Below are positions 20,094 through 30,245 of a DNA stretch of 64,000 nucleotides, piece by piece. The DNA comes from Blochmannia endosymbiont of Camponotus sp. C-003 (GTDB lineage Bacteria > Pseudomonadota > Gammaproteobacteria > Enterobacterales > Enterobacteriaceae): positions 62,001-126,000 of the forward strand of contig NZ_CP097764.1 of assembly GCF_023585685.1 (NCBI RefSeq). The letters run 5' to 3'. The translations under genes were made by a program, and so were the position numbers. Every line of letters begins with the position of its first letter. Position 1 is the first letter of the stretch. The notes beneath the pieces were generated by a model. It worked only from the letters and a program-made list of their open reading frames with translations. It was not told where the DNA came from and ran no database searches.

Positions 20094-20699
20094 GGTTCAC
20101 CGTTTATGTATTTTGTGTACACTAGTATTTTATTGTGTGCACGAAAAAATACTTCAAAATAATTATAATTCTTAATTTTTAAATATAGTGTAAATTAATA
20201 TGTGTCTTGTATTTTATATGAGATACTTTAATATAATGATATTTGGCATTGTTATAGTTTATTTTGTATATGTTATTTAGGCATAATATTTTTTAAATAG
20301 GAGTAACTATATTTATTGAAGATTTAAAAAATTATGCGTATATACTACATTATTTATGTATAGCGAAATTTTTTGTCAACATTAAAGAAGTATTTCAAGT
20401 GATCATCTGTAAAATATGTGCAATAAGAAATATGATTTCTTGTTATCGGTTATTATATTGTGAGTGTTGTTTTTTTGTATTTGTTAAGATGCATATATTA
20501 TACCATATGTATGTAATAATTGTAATTATATGTGAACTGTATTAGTGTTTTAAATGTATGATTTTAAAAAAATTTTTTAAATGTTTTCATTTGTAGAAAC
20601 AATCTTAAAATTGCAATAAAACTGGATTAATTATTTAAATTATAAAAATAGTTTTGTTTGTTATTATGTTTATATTTTTGATAAATATTTTGAAATATA
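20094..20699. other. gene-free divergent region mdtH/murJ
   Basis: 606 bases between the divergent mdtH and murJ starts. No ORF, RNA gene or strong inverted repeat seen. It must contain both promoters. No clear Shine-Dalgarno precedes murJ. Confidence 0.5.
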
Positions 20700-22247
20700 A
20701 TGAATTTGTTAAAATCTTTGACCGCGATGAGTTTTATAACTATTTTATCTCGTATTTTAGGTTTTATTAGAGATACTATCATAGCTCGCATGTTTGGAGT
20801 CAGTATTATGACAGATGCGTTTTTTATTGCTTTTAAATTGCCTAATTTATTAAGACGTATTTTTGCTGAAGGAGCATTTTATCAAGTTTTTCTTCCTATA
20901 TTATCAGAATATCAATGTCGTGAAAGTCAAAAAGAAATACGAGTGTTTATTTCTAGAGTATCTGCTTTATTAATAGTTACCGTAACTTTCATAGTGCTTA
21001 TTGGTTTATTGACAGCGCCTTGGATTATTATGGTAATTGCTCCAGGTTTTAATAGTTCTTCAGAAAAATTTGTTATAACTATTGAGATGTTTCGAGTGAT
21101 GCTTCCTTATATTTTATTAGTGTCGTTGACATCATTAATGGGAGCAATTTTGAATGCTTGTAATTTTTTTTTAGTTCCAGCATTTACTCCTATTTTTTTA
21201 AATATTAGCATGATAAGTTTTATGTTATTTTCAGAATATTTATATTTTCATACTCCTATTATGGGATTGGCTTGGTCAGTTATTATAGGGGGAGTGTTGC
21301 AGTGTTTTTATTGTTTGCTATTTTTAAAAAAAATTAATATGTTAGTTATTCCAAAAATGCAATTTTATGATAATAGAATATATAGAGTATGCCGATCTAT
21401 GGTGCCTGCTTTGATTGCAGTCTCAAGTAGTCAGGTATCATTAATTATCAATACTATCCTTGCTTCTTTTTTGAGAGATGGTTCTGTTTCCTGGATGTAT
21501 TATGCTGATAGGTTAATGGAATTGCCCATTGGTGTGTTTGGTGTAACATTAACTACTATTTTAGTCCCATATTTATCCCGTTTTATTTCTAAGAAAAATT
21601 ATGGAGATTATTTTTATTTGATGAATTGGGGAATGAGATTATGTTTGATATTGAGTTTACCTAGTGCTGTTGTTTTAGGAGTTTTGTCTGAACCGTTAGT
21701 AATAACGTTATTTAAATATGGTAAATTTTTAGAATTTGATGTATTAATGACACAGTATTCTGTAATTGCGTATGCAATAGGTTTGCCTGGATTGATTTTT
21801 ACTAAAGTATTAACGTCTGGTTTTTATGCTCTTCGTGATATTAGAACTCCAGTGTATGTAGTTGTTATTGTGCTTCTTTTTAGTCAATGTATAAATTTAG
21901 TATGCTTTAATACATTAAAGCATGTTGTTTTTTCTTTTTCTGTTAGTTTAGGTGCTTGGTTAAATGCAGGGTTGTTATATTGGAAATTTAAAAAAAAATA
22001 TTTATTCCAATTGCAAAGTGGATGGTCATGTTTTTTTTGTCAATTGATTGTTGCTCTTTCTGTAATGTGCATAGTATGTATAGGATTATTAATATATGTA
22101 CCTAGTTGGGATCAAGGAAATATTTGGTGTAGATTCATGAGAATGGTAGGGACTTTAATATTAGTGGGTAGTAGTTATGGTATCACATTATGGTGTGTAG
22201 GTATTCGTTTAAAAGATTTTATTTTTTTGAGTAAACGTTTATATTGA
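20700..22247 (+). CDS. murJ: Lipid II flippase MurJ (MviN)
   Basis: Moves the peptidoglycan precursor lipid II across the inner membrane; essential in E. coli. The product has 515 residues (E. coli 511) and about 14 membrane segments. The N-terminus MNLLKSLTAMSFITILSRILG is diagnostic, and the conserved FGVSIMTDAFFIAFKLPNLLRRIFAEGAF follows in pieces at residues 35-65, including the functional arginines of that loop. DGSVSWMYYADRLMELPIGVFGV lies near 260-285. It is convergent with argS, with only 24 bases between stops. Together with mepM it shows that peptidoglycan synthesis and remodelling are kept. Confidence 0.97.
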   Translation: MNLLKSLTAMSFITILSRILGFIRDTIIARMFGVSIMTDAFFIAFKLPNLLRRIFAEGAFYQVFLPILSEYQCRESQKEIRVFISRVSALLIVTVTFIVLIGLLTAPWIIMVIAPGFNSSSEKFVITIEMFRVMLPYILLVSLTSLMGAILNACNFFLVPAFTPIFLNISMISFMLFSEYLYFHTPIMGLAWSVIIGGVLQCFYCLLFLKKINMLVIPKMQFYDNRIYRVCRSMVPALIAVSSSQVSLIINTILASFLRDGSVSWMYYADRLMELPIGVFGVTLTTILVPYLSRFISKKNYGDYFYLMNWGMRLCLILSLPSAVVLGVLSEPLVITLFKYGKFLEFDVLMTQYSVIAYAIGLPGLIFTKVLTSGFYALRDIRTPVYVVVIVLLFSQCINLVCFNTLKHVVFSFSVSLGAWLNAGLLYWKFKKKYLFQLQSGWSCFFCQLIVALSVMCIVCIGLLIYVPSWDQGNIWCRFMRMVGTLILVGSSYGITLWCVGIRLKDFIFLSKRLY

Positions 22248-22271
22248 TATAATAGAAAATATCGTTATTTA

Positions 22272-24017
22272 TCACATATATCTTATCGTTTTGATTCCTA
22301 ATAAATTTAATCCTGTTTTTAAAATACGGGCAGTAATTAATGCTAATTTTAATCTACTATATTTAGTGGATGTATTATGTGCTGTGATAATGGGACAATT
22401 TTCATAAAAGGAGGAAAATAGTACAGACAATTTATACAAATAAGAACATAGCATATGAGGAGCTCCTTGTTTTGATACCGCAACAATTGTTTCTTCAAAT
22501 TGAAGCAAACAAATTGCTAGCAATATTTCTTCCTCAGTTTCTAATTGAATATTATTGTTTTTTAATTGAAAATTGGGGTTTGTAAATCGTTTAAAAACAG
22601 AAAAAATCCTGGTATATGCATATTGTATATAAGGTGCTGTATTTCCTTCGAAGTTCAACATACTATTCCAATCAAATATGTAATCTGTAGTACGATTTTT
22701 TGATAATTCAGAATATTTAATAGCACCGATACTCATAACATGCGCTAGCTTATTGATTTCAGTATATCTTAAATTGGGATTTTTACTTAATATTAAACAA
22801 CGAGCTCGTTCCCAAGCTTCATCTAATAATTTTTTTAATTTTAATGCATTGCCCGATCGTGTTTGAAATGGTCTGTTGTCTTTGCCGAGTAGCATGCCAC
22901 ACATATGGTGTTCTAATAACACTGATTTTTCTATATAGCCTGCTTTATCAGCAATTTCCCATGCTTGTATTAGATGTTGTTTTTGTCGAGAATCAGTATA
23001 ATATATAATTCTGTCGGCATGTAGTACTTGACATCGATATTTTATGCAAGCAATATCGGTGGTGCTATATAAATAAGCTCCGTCTTTTTTTTGAACAATC
23101 ACTCCAAAAGGGGTACCGTGTTTGTTGCGATACTTTTCGAGCAGTACCACGGTAGCTCCATTACTTATGATTGCTAAGCCTTTATTTTTCAAATCTAATA
23201 CGATATTAGGAAGCATATCATTGTAAAAACTTTCTCCCATAATGTTGCTTTCTTTTAAGGCAATATTCAATCGCGTATATATGCTTTGATTATTTGATAT
23301 AGAAATATCTACTAGACGTTTCCATATTTGAAGATAATGTTTATCGCCTTTTTGTAATTTCAGAACATAGTTTCGGGATAATTCAGCAAAATTAGGATCA
23401 ATATCATATTTTTTTTTAGCTTTTCGGTAAAAATGTTCTAAAGTGGATAATTGTACATTTTCATTTAATAAAAATCCATGTTGTGTGTTGTTCTCTATGT
23501 AGGCGATAAGCATTCCAAATTGAGTGCCCCAATCTCCTATGTGATTTATTCGTACAACATTATGCCCTAAAAAAGATAAAATACGTGCAATACTATCTCC
23601 GATAACAGTTGAACGTAAATGACCAACATGCATTTCTTTTGCAACATTTGGTCCAGAATAATCAATAATAATAGTTTTTGGTGTAGCAGGAGTAACACCT
23701 AGATGAGATAGATAAAAAATATTATCAATTTGATTGGATATCCATGTTGGATTTAAAAATATGTTAATAAATCCTGGTTTTTCAATTTTTATTGTATGAG
23801 CGATATCATTTAAATTAATAAATTTTATGAGTTTTTTGGAGAATTCTTCTACAGGTAGATTTAATTTTTTAGAAATAGTTATTAAACCATTAATTTGATA
23901 GTTTCCAAATTTTCTTTTTGTTGATTGTTGTACTTGTATCAGATCCAAAAAGGATTCATTTGTAATGGAAAGTAAAGCTCGATGAATTTTTTTTAGTAAA
24001 AATTTTTGAAGATTCAT
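22272..24017 (-). CDS. argS: Arginyl-tRNA synthetase
   Basis: Charges tRNA-Arg; monomeric class I synthetase. The product has 581 residues (E. coli 577). It has an N-terminal Add1-type domain (GNYQINGLITISKKL near 37-52), the catalytic motif DYSGPNVAKEMHVGHLRSTV near 125-145 with the HIGH equivalent HVGH, then WGTQFGML, and the C-terminal anticodon domain with SKNRTTDYIFDWNSML and FEGNTAPYIQYAYTR. As usual for ArgRS there is no canonical KMSKS. Convergent with murJ and divergent from aspS; the intergenic DNA upstream holds a very long hairpin. Confidence 0.97.
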   Translation of the reverse strand: MNLQKFLLKKIHRALLSITNESFLDLIQVQQSTKRKFGNYQINGLITISKKLNLPVEEFSKKLIKFINLNDIAHTIKIEKPGFINIFLNPTWISNQIDNIFYLSHLGVTPATPKTIIIDYSGPNVAKEMHVGHLRSTVIGDSIARILSFLGHNVVRINHIGDWGTQFGMLIAYIENNTQHGFLLNENVQLSTLEHFYRKAKKKYDIDPNFAELSRNYVLKLQKGDKHYLQIWKRLVDISISNNQSIYTRLNIALKESNIMGESFYNDMLPNIVLDLKNKGLAIISNGATVVLLEKYRNKHGTPFGVIVQKKDGAYLYSTTDIACIKYRCQVLHADRIIYYTDSRQKQHLIQAWEIADKAGYIEKSVLLEHHMCGMLLGKDNRPFQTRSGNALKLKKLLDEAWERARCLILSKNPNLRYTEINKLAHVMSIGAIKYSELSKNRTTDYIFDWNSMLNFEGNTAPYIQYAYTRIFSVFKRFTNPNFQLKNNNIQLETEEEILLAICLLQFEETIVAVSKQGAPHMLCSYLYKLSVLFSSFYENCPIITAHNTSTKYSRLKLALITARILKTGLNLLGIKTIRYM

Positions 24018-24253
24018 ATAAATATTAAAAATATATTATTTTTACATTTAAATATATAATGATTTTTTGATATAAACCAAAACTGTATTTTGTAATTATA
24101 TACATATTTTAAAAGTTATTTTGTATTTGTTCGACATATTTACGTTATATCTAGAACGTTTTAGATTATTGAATTATTAATTGATAATTATGTGATGTTC
24201 TTATGTGATTTTTTTATAAAGTAAATTGAAGATTTAATTCTATTTATAATAAT

Positions 24254-24281
24254 AAAATATCATAAATAAAATATCATAAAT
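24254..24281. repeat. two tandem copies of a 14-bp repeat
   Basis: The unit AAAATATCATAAAT occurs twice back to back (24254-24267 and 24268-24281). The second copy overlaps the left arm of the inverted repeat that follows. It could be a slippage duplication of the hairpin edge. Confidence 0.75.
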
Positions 24282-24334
24282 AAAAACCATATACAAGGAC
24301 ATACATATATCCTTGTATATGGTTTTTATTTATG
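24275..24334. terminator. 25-bp perfect inverted repeat, terminator-like, between divergent genes
   Basis: The left arm 24275-24299 and right arm 24310-24334 are exact reverse complements over 25 bases, with a 10-base loop. The inner stem includes CCATATACAAGGA, flanked by an A-run on the left and a T-run (GGTTTTTATTT) on the right, so transcripts in either direction would end in a hairpin plus U-rich tail. Shape and symmetry fit a bidirectional factor-independent terminator. However, the flanking genes point away from it, so it would be a relic of lost genes or would insulate two promoters. The structure is certain; the function is inferred. Confidence 0.6.
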
Positions 24335-24594
24335 TATTATTTATTTTAAATTATTAAATTTTATAATATTATTTGGGTGAATATAAGGTAAATTTAAGTT
24401 ATAGTTAATTTAAATAAATTTTAGTGTAATGCGGGAAAACGTTCTATAATGTTTTTTCGCTAATTTATATAGTATTGGAAATAGTTTTATTTATATGAAT
24501 TTTCGAAAAAAAGTGTATATGTTTAATTAATTGATATGTAATTTTTTTAAAATAGATATTGTGCAATTAGATGTTCATGATTAGAGGTATGTGT

Positions 24595-26319
24595 ATGCGC
24601 ACTGCATATTGTGGTCAATTGAATTTGGCTCATGTGGGTTTAGAAGTTACATTATGTGGTTGGATCAATAAATATCGTAATTTTGGTGGATTAATTTTTA
24701 TTGATTTACGTGATAGAGAAGGATGTATACAGGTTTGTTTCGATGTGAATCAAAACAAAAAAATATGTATATCTGCTACTAAATTAAAACAAGAATTTTG
24801 TATACAGTTAATAGGTACGATTCGTGCGCGTCCTAAGAATCAAATTAATAGTAATATGCCTACTGGCGCTATCGAGGTAGTAGCTAAAAATTTTTCTATT
24901 CTTAATATTTCTGATCCATTACCATTAGATATCAGTAAAAATAATATTGAAGAAAATAGGTTAAAGTATCGTTATCTTGACTTAAGACGTCCTATTATGT
25001 CGTATCGAATAAAAACTCGATCGCGTATTATGTCAATTGTTCATAGGTTTATGGAATTAGAGGGGTTTTTGAATATTGAAACTCCGATGTTAACAAAAGC
25101 TACCCCAGAAGGTTCTCGTGATTATATTGTTCCTAGTAGGCTACATATAGGCAAAAATTATGCTTTACCCCAATCACCTCAAATATTTAAACAATTGTTG
25201 ATGGTGTCTGGTTTTGACAGGTATTATCAAATTACTAAGTGTTTTCGAGATGAAGATTTACGCGCAGATCGTCAGCCTGAGTTTACTCAGATAGATATTG
25301 AAACTTCTTTCATGACAACACAAAAAATACGAGAACTTATGGAAATTTTTATTCGTATCATTTGGCGTGAAATTTTAAACGTAGAGTTGGGAACATTTCC
25401 TCGGTTTACATATTCTGAAGTAATGCAACGTTTTGGATCTGATGCTCCAGATTTGAGAAATCCAATAGAAATGATTGATGTATCATGTTTATTCCAATCC
25501 ATACAGAATAGGTTCTCATTTGTTAGAACAAGTGATATTGATATGCAGGTAATAGCTATGAAAGTGCCTAATGGTAGGCAGCTGACACAAAAACAGATCG
25601 ATGAGTATATTTATTATACTAAAAAATGTGGCTTAAAAGAATTAATGTGGGCTAAGGTTCAATTTAATGATAATGATGTTACTAAAAAAGAGATGCAAGG
25701 ATCAGTTACTAATTTTGTAGATAATTTAACTTTAGATATTATTTTAAATAAAGCTAATGTTAAAAGTAATGATATTTTGTTTTTTGGGTTTAATGACAAC
25801 AAAAATCAATCTGTTACAAAAATTTTAGGTTCTTTAAGATTAAAATTGGGTAATGATTTGTGTTTGATTAAAAAAGATTCTTGGGCTCCATTATGGATAA
25901 TAGATTTTCCGATGTTTAAAAAAAACAACCATGGAGAATTGATAGCTATGCATCACATGTTTACTTCTCCAAAAAATTGTGATGTTCAAATATTGAAGAA
26001 AGATCCGTTATCAGTAATTTCAGAAGCTTATGATATGGTAATTAATGGTTGTGAAATCGGCAGTGGATCAGCGCGTATTCATTCGTTTGGTATACAACAA
26101 GTGGTATTTGACATTTTAGGTATTACTAAAAATGATCAAAAAAATAAATTTGGTTATTTACTGGATGCATTAAAATATGGAGCGCCTCCACATGCTGGTT
26201 TAGCATTTGGGTTGGATCGGATAACTATGTTATTAACTGGATCTAAGAATATTAGAGAAGTGATTGCGTTTCCTAAAACTACAGCATCAGTGGATATAAT
26301 GGCTAATGCGCCTGATTAA
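24595..26319 (+). CDS. aspS: Aspartyl-tRNA synthetase
   Basis: Charges tRNA-Asp; class IIb synthetase of the bacterial type. The 574 residues (E. coli 590) start MRTAYCGQLNLAHVG with the OB-fold anticodon domain (about 1-110). Class II motif 2 follows (CFRDEDLRADRQPEFTQID near 215-235), then the bacterial GAD insertion (about 280-420) and motif 3 (GLAFGLDRITMLL near 540). The frame opens 8 codons upstream, but the family start is the ATG at 24595. The C-terminus stops about 20 residues before that of E. coli AspS, after FPKTTASVDIMANAPD; the lost tail lies beyond motif 3. Probably functional. Confidence 0.97.
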   Translation: MRTAYCGQLNLAHVGLEVTLCGWINKYRNFGGLIFIDLRDREGCIQVCFDVNQNKKICISATKLKQEFCIQLIGTIRARPKNQINSNMPTGAIEVVAKNFSILNISDPLPLDISKNNIEENRLKYRYLDLRRPIMSYRIKTRSRIMSIVHRFMELEGFLNIETPMLTKATPEGSRDYIVPSRLHIGKNYALPQSPQIFKQLLMVSGFDRYYQITKCFRDEDLRADRQPEFTQIDIETSFMTTQKIRELMEIFIRIIWREILNVELGTFPRFTYSEVMQRFGSDAPDLRNPIEMIDVSCLFQSIQNRFSFVRTSDIDMQVIAMKVPNGRQLTQKQIDEYIYYTKKCGLKELMWAKVQFNDNDVTKKEMQGSVTNFVDNLTLDIILNKANVKSNDILFFGFNDNKNQSVTKILGSLRLKLGNDLCLIKKDSWAPLWIIDFPMFKKNNHGELIAMHHMFTSPKNCDVQILKKDPLSVISEAYDMVINGCEIGSGSARIHSFGIQQVVFDILGITKNDQKNKFGYLLDALKYGAPPHAGLAFGLDRITMLLTGSKNIREVIAFPKTTASVDIMANAPD

Positions 26320-26611
26320 TTTATGATATTAACTAGAGGTGTTGAGGCATTGTGGTATCTATGTAATCAGGTTATTTTCGTATTATAAAAAATATTTCAA
26401 AGGTTACTGTGGGTATCTACAACATAAAAGTAATCAATACATTCTCTATTATATATAATTATATATCACAAGACACATAAGTAATATGATTGTTTGCTGA
26501 AAGATATCATGAACGATTAAAGTCATTTATATTCTTTTCTATAATATTTTCTTTTAATTTTGCTCAGAATGATTCTCTTTTTTTAGAGATCGTAATATAG
26601 GCTATTAATTA

Positions 26612-27964
26612 GTGCGTAGTATTATCGTTTGTTCTATTAAGTTATTATATCGTTATATATGTAAGCATTATTTTGTAATGTTATTCATGTTACTATTAAT
26701 AATCACGATTGTGACAGTTTGTGAGGTTTTTATTTCATGTACGTTAAATAAAAAAAATTATAACAAAATGCTTCTTATTAAGAAGCAAGAGTCTCATCAA
26801 TTTGAAATTATGAAAAATGGAAATTTTTTTAATAGTGTAGTGATTCGTTCTAATATTTTAAAGAAACACTGGTATTGTAACAAATCATCGAGAGACATCA
26901 ACATGTATAACTATACAGTATCTCAGGATGATGTATTGAGTAGAATTTTAATAGAATATAGTAGAAATGGTATTGATGCTTCTGAAATTACTCTTTTACT
27001 ACAACAGTATCCAATATTAAGACAGATAAAAATAGGACAAATACTTTCTTGGATAATAATTACAAAAAAAAAATTACAATGTTTAATTTGGGATATTTTT
27101 CCTCAGGAAATTCGTGTCTACAATCGTATGGATGCTAGTTTTACAGAAGGAATTATTAAAGTTTCAAATCAATTACATGATGGGTTATCTTCTTCAGTTC
27201 TATTTATAGGAGAATTAAGTAAAACATTTATTGATAGTGCTCGTTCTTTAGGTATAGATGAGAACTGCATCATAGATATAACTACTGCATTGCAGTATCA
27301 ATTGGATTTTCAAAGATTACATCAAGGAGATAGATTTTCTGTGTTAACGTCAATCATGATGAATGATGATCATAGTGTTAGAAGTAAATTACTTGGAGCA
27401 AGATTGTATACTTCTGGTAAAAATTATTATGTATTTCGTGCAAATAACGGTAAATTATATGATCGTGAGGCTGTAAGATTAGGAGGTAATTTTATGCGAT
27501 TTCCCACATTAAAGCCATTTCGTGTGTCTTCTAATTTTAATTTAAATAGATTAAATCCTGTGACTGGTCAAGTATCCCCTCATTCTGGTGTTGATTTTGC
27601 CGTTCCAATAGGTACTCCTGTTATATCTGTAGGGGATGGAGAAGTTATCGTCAGCACATATAGTAAAATTGCTGGCAATTATGTGACAATTAGACACAAT
27701 TGTCATTGTATAACTCGATATATGCATTTAAAAAAGTTATTAGTTAAACCTGGTCAAAAAGTTAAATTAGGCGATAGTATAGCGCTATCTGGAAATACAG
27801 GTCGATCGACAGGTCCTCATTTACATTTTGAAATATGGATCAATCATCGTCCCGTTAACCCATTGACTACCACACTGTTAGATATTGAAAAATTATTAGG
27901 AAATGAGCGTACGATATATTTAAATCAAGTAAAAGAAATTCTTCCTCAATTACGTTTTGATTAG
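26612..27964 (+). CDS. mepM: Murein DD-endopeptidase MepM (YebA), M23 family
   Basis: Periplasmic, membrane-anchored zinc peptidase that cuts peptidoglycan cross-links to let the wall grow. The 450 residues (E. coli 440) hold an N-terminal membrane segment (about 15-42), an OapA/LysM-like region (YTVSQDDVLSRILIEYS near 103-120) and the C-terminal M23 domain. That domain has zinc-binding PHSGVDFAVP near 325 and GPHLHFEIW near 400, between GDGEVIV and RYMHLKKLLVKPGQKV. It starts with GTG at 26612. An A10 run (27064-27073) in the KKKL segment is in frame. In E. coli it neighbours lpxM and pykA; here lpxM is missing and pykA follows. Confidence 0.96.
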   Translation: MRSIIVCSIKLLYRYICKHYFVMLFMLLLIITIVTVCEVFISCTLNKKNYNKMLLIKKQESHQFEIMKNGNFFNSVVIRSNILKKHWYCNKSSRDINMYNYTVSQDDVLSRILIEYSRNGIDASEITLLLQQYPILRQIKIGQILSWIIITKKKLQCLIWDIFPQEIRVYNRMDASFTEGIIKVSNQLHDGLSSSVLFIGELSKTFIDSARSLGIDENCIIDITTALQYQLDFQRLHQGDRFSVLTSIMMNDDHSVRSKLLGARLYTSGKNYYVFRANNGKLYDREAVRLGGNFMRFPTLKPFRVSSNFNLNRLNPVTGQVSPHSGVDFAVPIGTPVISVGDGEVIVSTYSKIAGNYVTIRHNCHCITRYMHLKKLLVKPGQKVKLGDSIALSGNTGRSTGPHLHFEIWINHRPVNPLTTTLLDIEKLLGNERTIYLNQVKEILPQLRFD

Positions 27965-28139
27965 ATGTATGTAATGTATTATTATTTCAATAAATACAGT
28001 TTTATTTGATTTCTTGTTTTTAATAAAGCCTGTAAAAATGTAGTATGAGTTTGTTTTTGAGAAATATTTCAATTGTATCTATCAGTTATTATATTATGAG
28101 TTTACATTTCATTGTAATAGCATTTCAGTCAATGAATGA

Positions 28140-29588
28140 TTATTCTACTTGTAAAATATAGCTAATATTAATTACATCGCATTTATTGTATATATCATTT
28201 TGTATCACAACCACTAATTCTCCAGATAGTAGCAGTCCTTTTTCGCGTAATAAATTGCTAGCATATTTGGCATCTATTACATTGTTCCCTGTTCTATTAA
28301 AATAAATAGGAATAACTCCTTTGTAAAGAGTAACTATATTTAAAGTATGTTTGTGTTGGGATAGAGCAAAAATAGGTAACTTTGAATTGATACGAGACAT
28401 CAACAACGTAGTACTTTCAAGTTCAGTTAAAGCAATAATAGCACTGACTCCTATTAGGTGATTAGCAGTATACATGGCCGATATAGCGATAGCTTCTTCG
28501 ATATTGTTAAATTTTTTTTTTTGACTGATATCTGCTAAAAAATTGATGTTTGAAATTTTTTCAGCACCTAAACATACATTAGCCATAGCTGCTACGGTTT
28601 CAGATGGATATTGACCTGTAGCAGTTTCAGCGGATAACATAACTGCGTCAGTACCATCTAACACTGCATTGGCTACGTCCATTACTTCTGCGCGAGTAGG
28701 TATAGAATTATGAACCATAGATTCCATCATTTGGGTTGCGGTGATGACTGCTCGATTAAGGGTACGTGCTCTTTGTATTATTTTTTTTTGCACACCCACT
28801 AGCTCTGGTTCTCCAATTTCTACTCCTAAATCCCCTCGAGCTACCATGACTGCGTCCGATGCGTAAATGATATCATCTATTGTTTCGTCGGATGCAACTA
28901 CTTCTGCTCTTTCTATTTTAGAAATAATTTTTGCATGACCTCCAGCATCAACAATTAATTTTCGTGCGTAATTTAAATCTATACTGCTACGCGGAAATGA
29001 TATTGCTAGATAATCAACTCCAATTTGAGCTGCAGTGATGATATCAATTTTATCTTTTTTTGTTAATACTTTTGCTGCAAGCCCTCCTCCTAATTTGTTT
29101 AGGCCTTTATTGTTGTATAACATACCCCCGATAATTACTTTGGTATATATTTTAGTATCATGGATTTTTATAACTTTCAACTGGATTCTTCCATCGTCTA
29201 ATAGAAGCAGATCTTCTGGATATACGTCTCGAGCAAGTTCTTCGTAATCAACACCTACGCATTTTTGACTATCTTTATTATTGTTGGTCATCATGGAATC
29301 AATTAAAAAGTTATCTCCAGATTTTAAGTATATTTTATCACTTTGAAAAGTTGATATACGAATTTTAGGGCCCTGTAAATCTCCGAGAATAGCAACATAT
29401 GTGTTTAATTTGGAGGCGATTTCGCGTACTTTTTTTGCTCGGATAAAATGTTCTGTTCTTTTTCCATGAGAAAAATTTAGTCGTACGATATTTGCCCCTG
29501 AGACAATTATTTTTTCAAGATTATTGCTTTTATCTGTAGCAGGACCTAAAGTAGCGATAATTTTGGTTCTTCTCAATTGTTCTAGCAT
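28140..29588 (-). CDS. pykA: Pyruvate kinase II
   Basis: Last step of glycolysis: phosphoenolpyruvate + ADP to pyruvate + ATP. The product has 482 residues (E. coli PykA 480). Conserved pieces are [15 protein letters not shown] at the start, [16 protein letters not shown], the catalytic-lysine region [10 protein letters not shown], the metal-binding [12 protein letters not shown] and TATQMMESM. Sequence (DSNN-type [15 protein letters not shown]) fits PykA rather than PykF. Two start codons compete; ATG at 29588 sits 6 bases after AAGGA and is preferred over the ATG at 29594, which touches it. The coding strand has an A11 run (28512-28522) that is in frame, as long as the run that breaks hisH. 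Confidence 0.96.
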   Translation of the reverse strand: MLEQLRRTKIIATLGPATDKSNNLEKIIVSGANIVRLNFSHGKRTEHFIRAKKVREIASKLNTYVAILGDLQGPKIRISTFQSDKIYLKSGDNFLIDSMMTNNNKDSQKCVGVDYEELARDVYPEDLLLLDDGRIQLKVIKIHDTKIYTKVIIGGMLYNNKGLNKLGGGLAAKVLTKKDKIDIITAAQIGVDYLAISFPRSSIDLNYARKLIVDAGGHAKIISKIERAEVVASDETIDDIIYASDAVMVARGDLGVEIGEPELVGVQKKIIQRARTLNRAVITATQMMESMVHNSIPTRAEVMDVANAVLDGTDAVMLSAETATGQYPSETVAAMANVCLGAEKISNINFLADISQKKKFNNIEEAIAISAMYTANHLIGVSAIIALTELESTTLLMSRINSKLPIFALSQHKHTLNIVTLYKGVIPIYFNRTGNNVIDAKYASNLLREKGLLLSGELVVVIQNDIYNKCDVINISYILQVE

Positions 29589-30245
29589 AATCATTCCTTA
29601 TGTAACTTAAATGTAAATAATTAAAATTAAAGAGTGATGATTATTAATTATGTTATATATATAATATAATTTTATGTTTATTTTATATTAAATCTTAATA
29701 TACTATATAATATAATTATATATGAAATATTTATTCTTTATAATCTATAAAATAATTAATTATTTTATAGAAATATTATTAATATTAATGTAGTAACAAT
29801 CTGAAATTGTAAATATCAGTAGTCTACTGATTGGGATAAACACATAGATAACTACAGTTTGTGGTAGATATTATTTTGAATGAAAAATAAACTGTTCAAT
29901 TATAAATAAACTTATGGGAATGTTTAATTCGTTATTATAAAATATCTATTATTATATATTTTTATTATTTTAGACATGCTTAATTTTTGGGTATGTAATT
30001 TGGTTATGTATCTGTAAATATAAAAATGTATTACAATATCGTGAAAATATAAAAATGATTACTATTAATAGTATACATGATACCTGATTATTTTAGAGTG
30101 TTTATTTTTATAAAATTAAATTTGCTTAAGTAAGCTACTTATTATATTTTTGATTAAATATAATAAGTTTATATTTGCTATATAACCTACCTATATATGA
30201 TGGATATTAAGTACTTGTATTCATCTAACATATCAGAGAATAAAT
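29589..30245. other. divergent intergenic region pykA/zwf
   Basis: 657 bases, extremely AT-rich. It holds the two promoters and a 28-bp perfect palindrome at 29744-29771. In E. coli hexR lies between zwf and pykA; no trace of a helix-turn-helix gene is visible here. Confidence 0.55.
29744..29771. repeat. 28-bp perfect AT palindrome
   Basis: A self-complementary stretch with no loop, centred on AATAATTAATTATT, about 155 bases upstream of pykA and 475 upstream of zwf. It could be an operator for a dimeric regulator, a cruciform, or chance in AT-rich DNA. The E. coli HexR site near these genes is also an AT palindrome (TGTAATTAAATTACA as I recall it), but the TGTA/TACA ends are missing here. 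Confidence 0.6.

Larger units (their letters stand above)
24018..24594. other. divergent intergenic region argS/aspS
   Basis: 577 bases between divergent synthetase genes. It holds a tandem 14-bp repeat (24254-24281) running into a 25-bp perfect inverted repeat (24275-24334), described separately. The remainder is AT-rich with no ORF. Confidence 0.6.
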
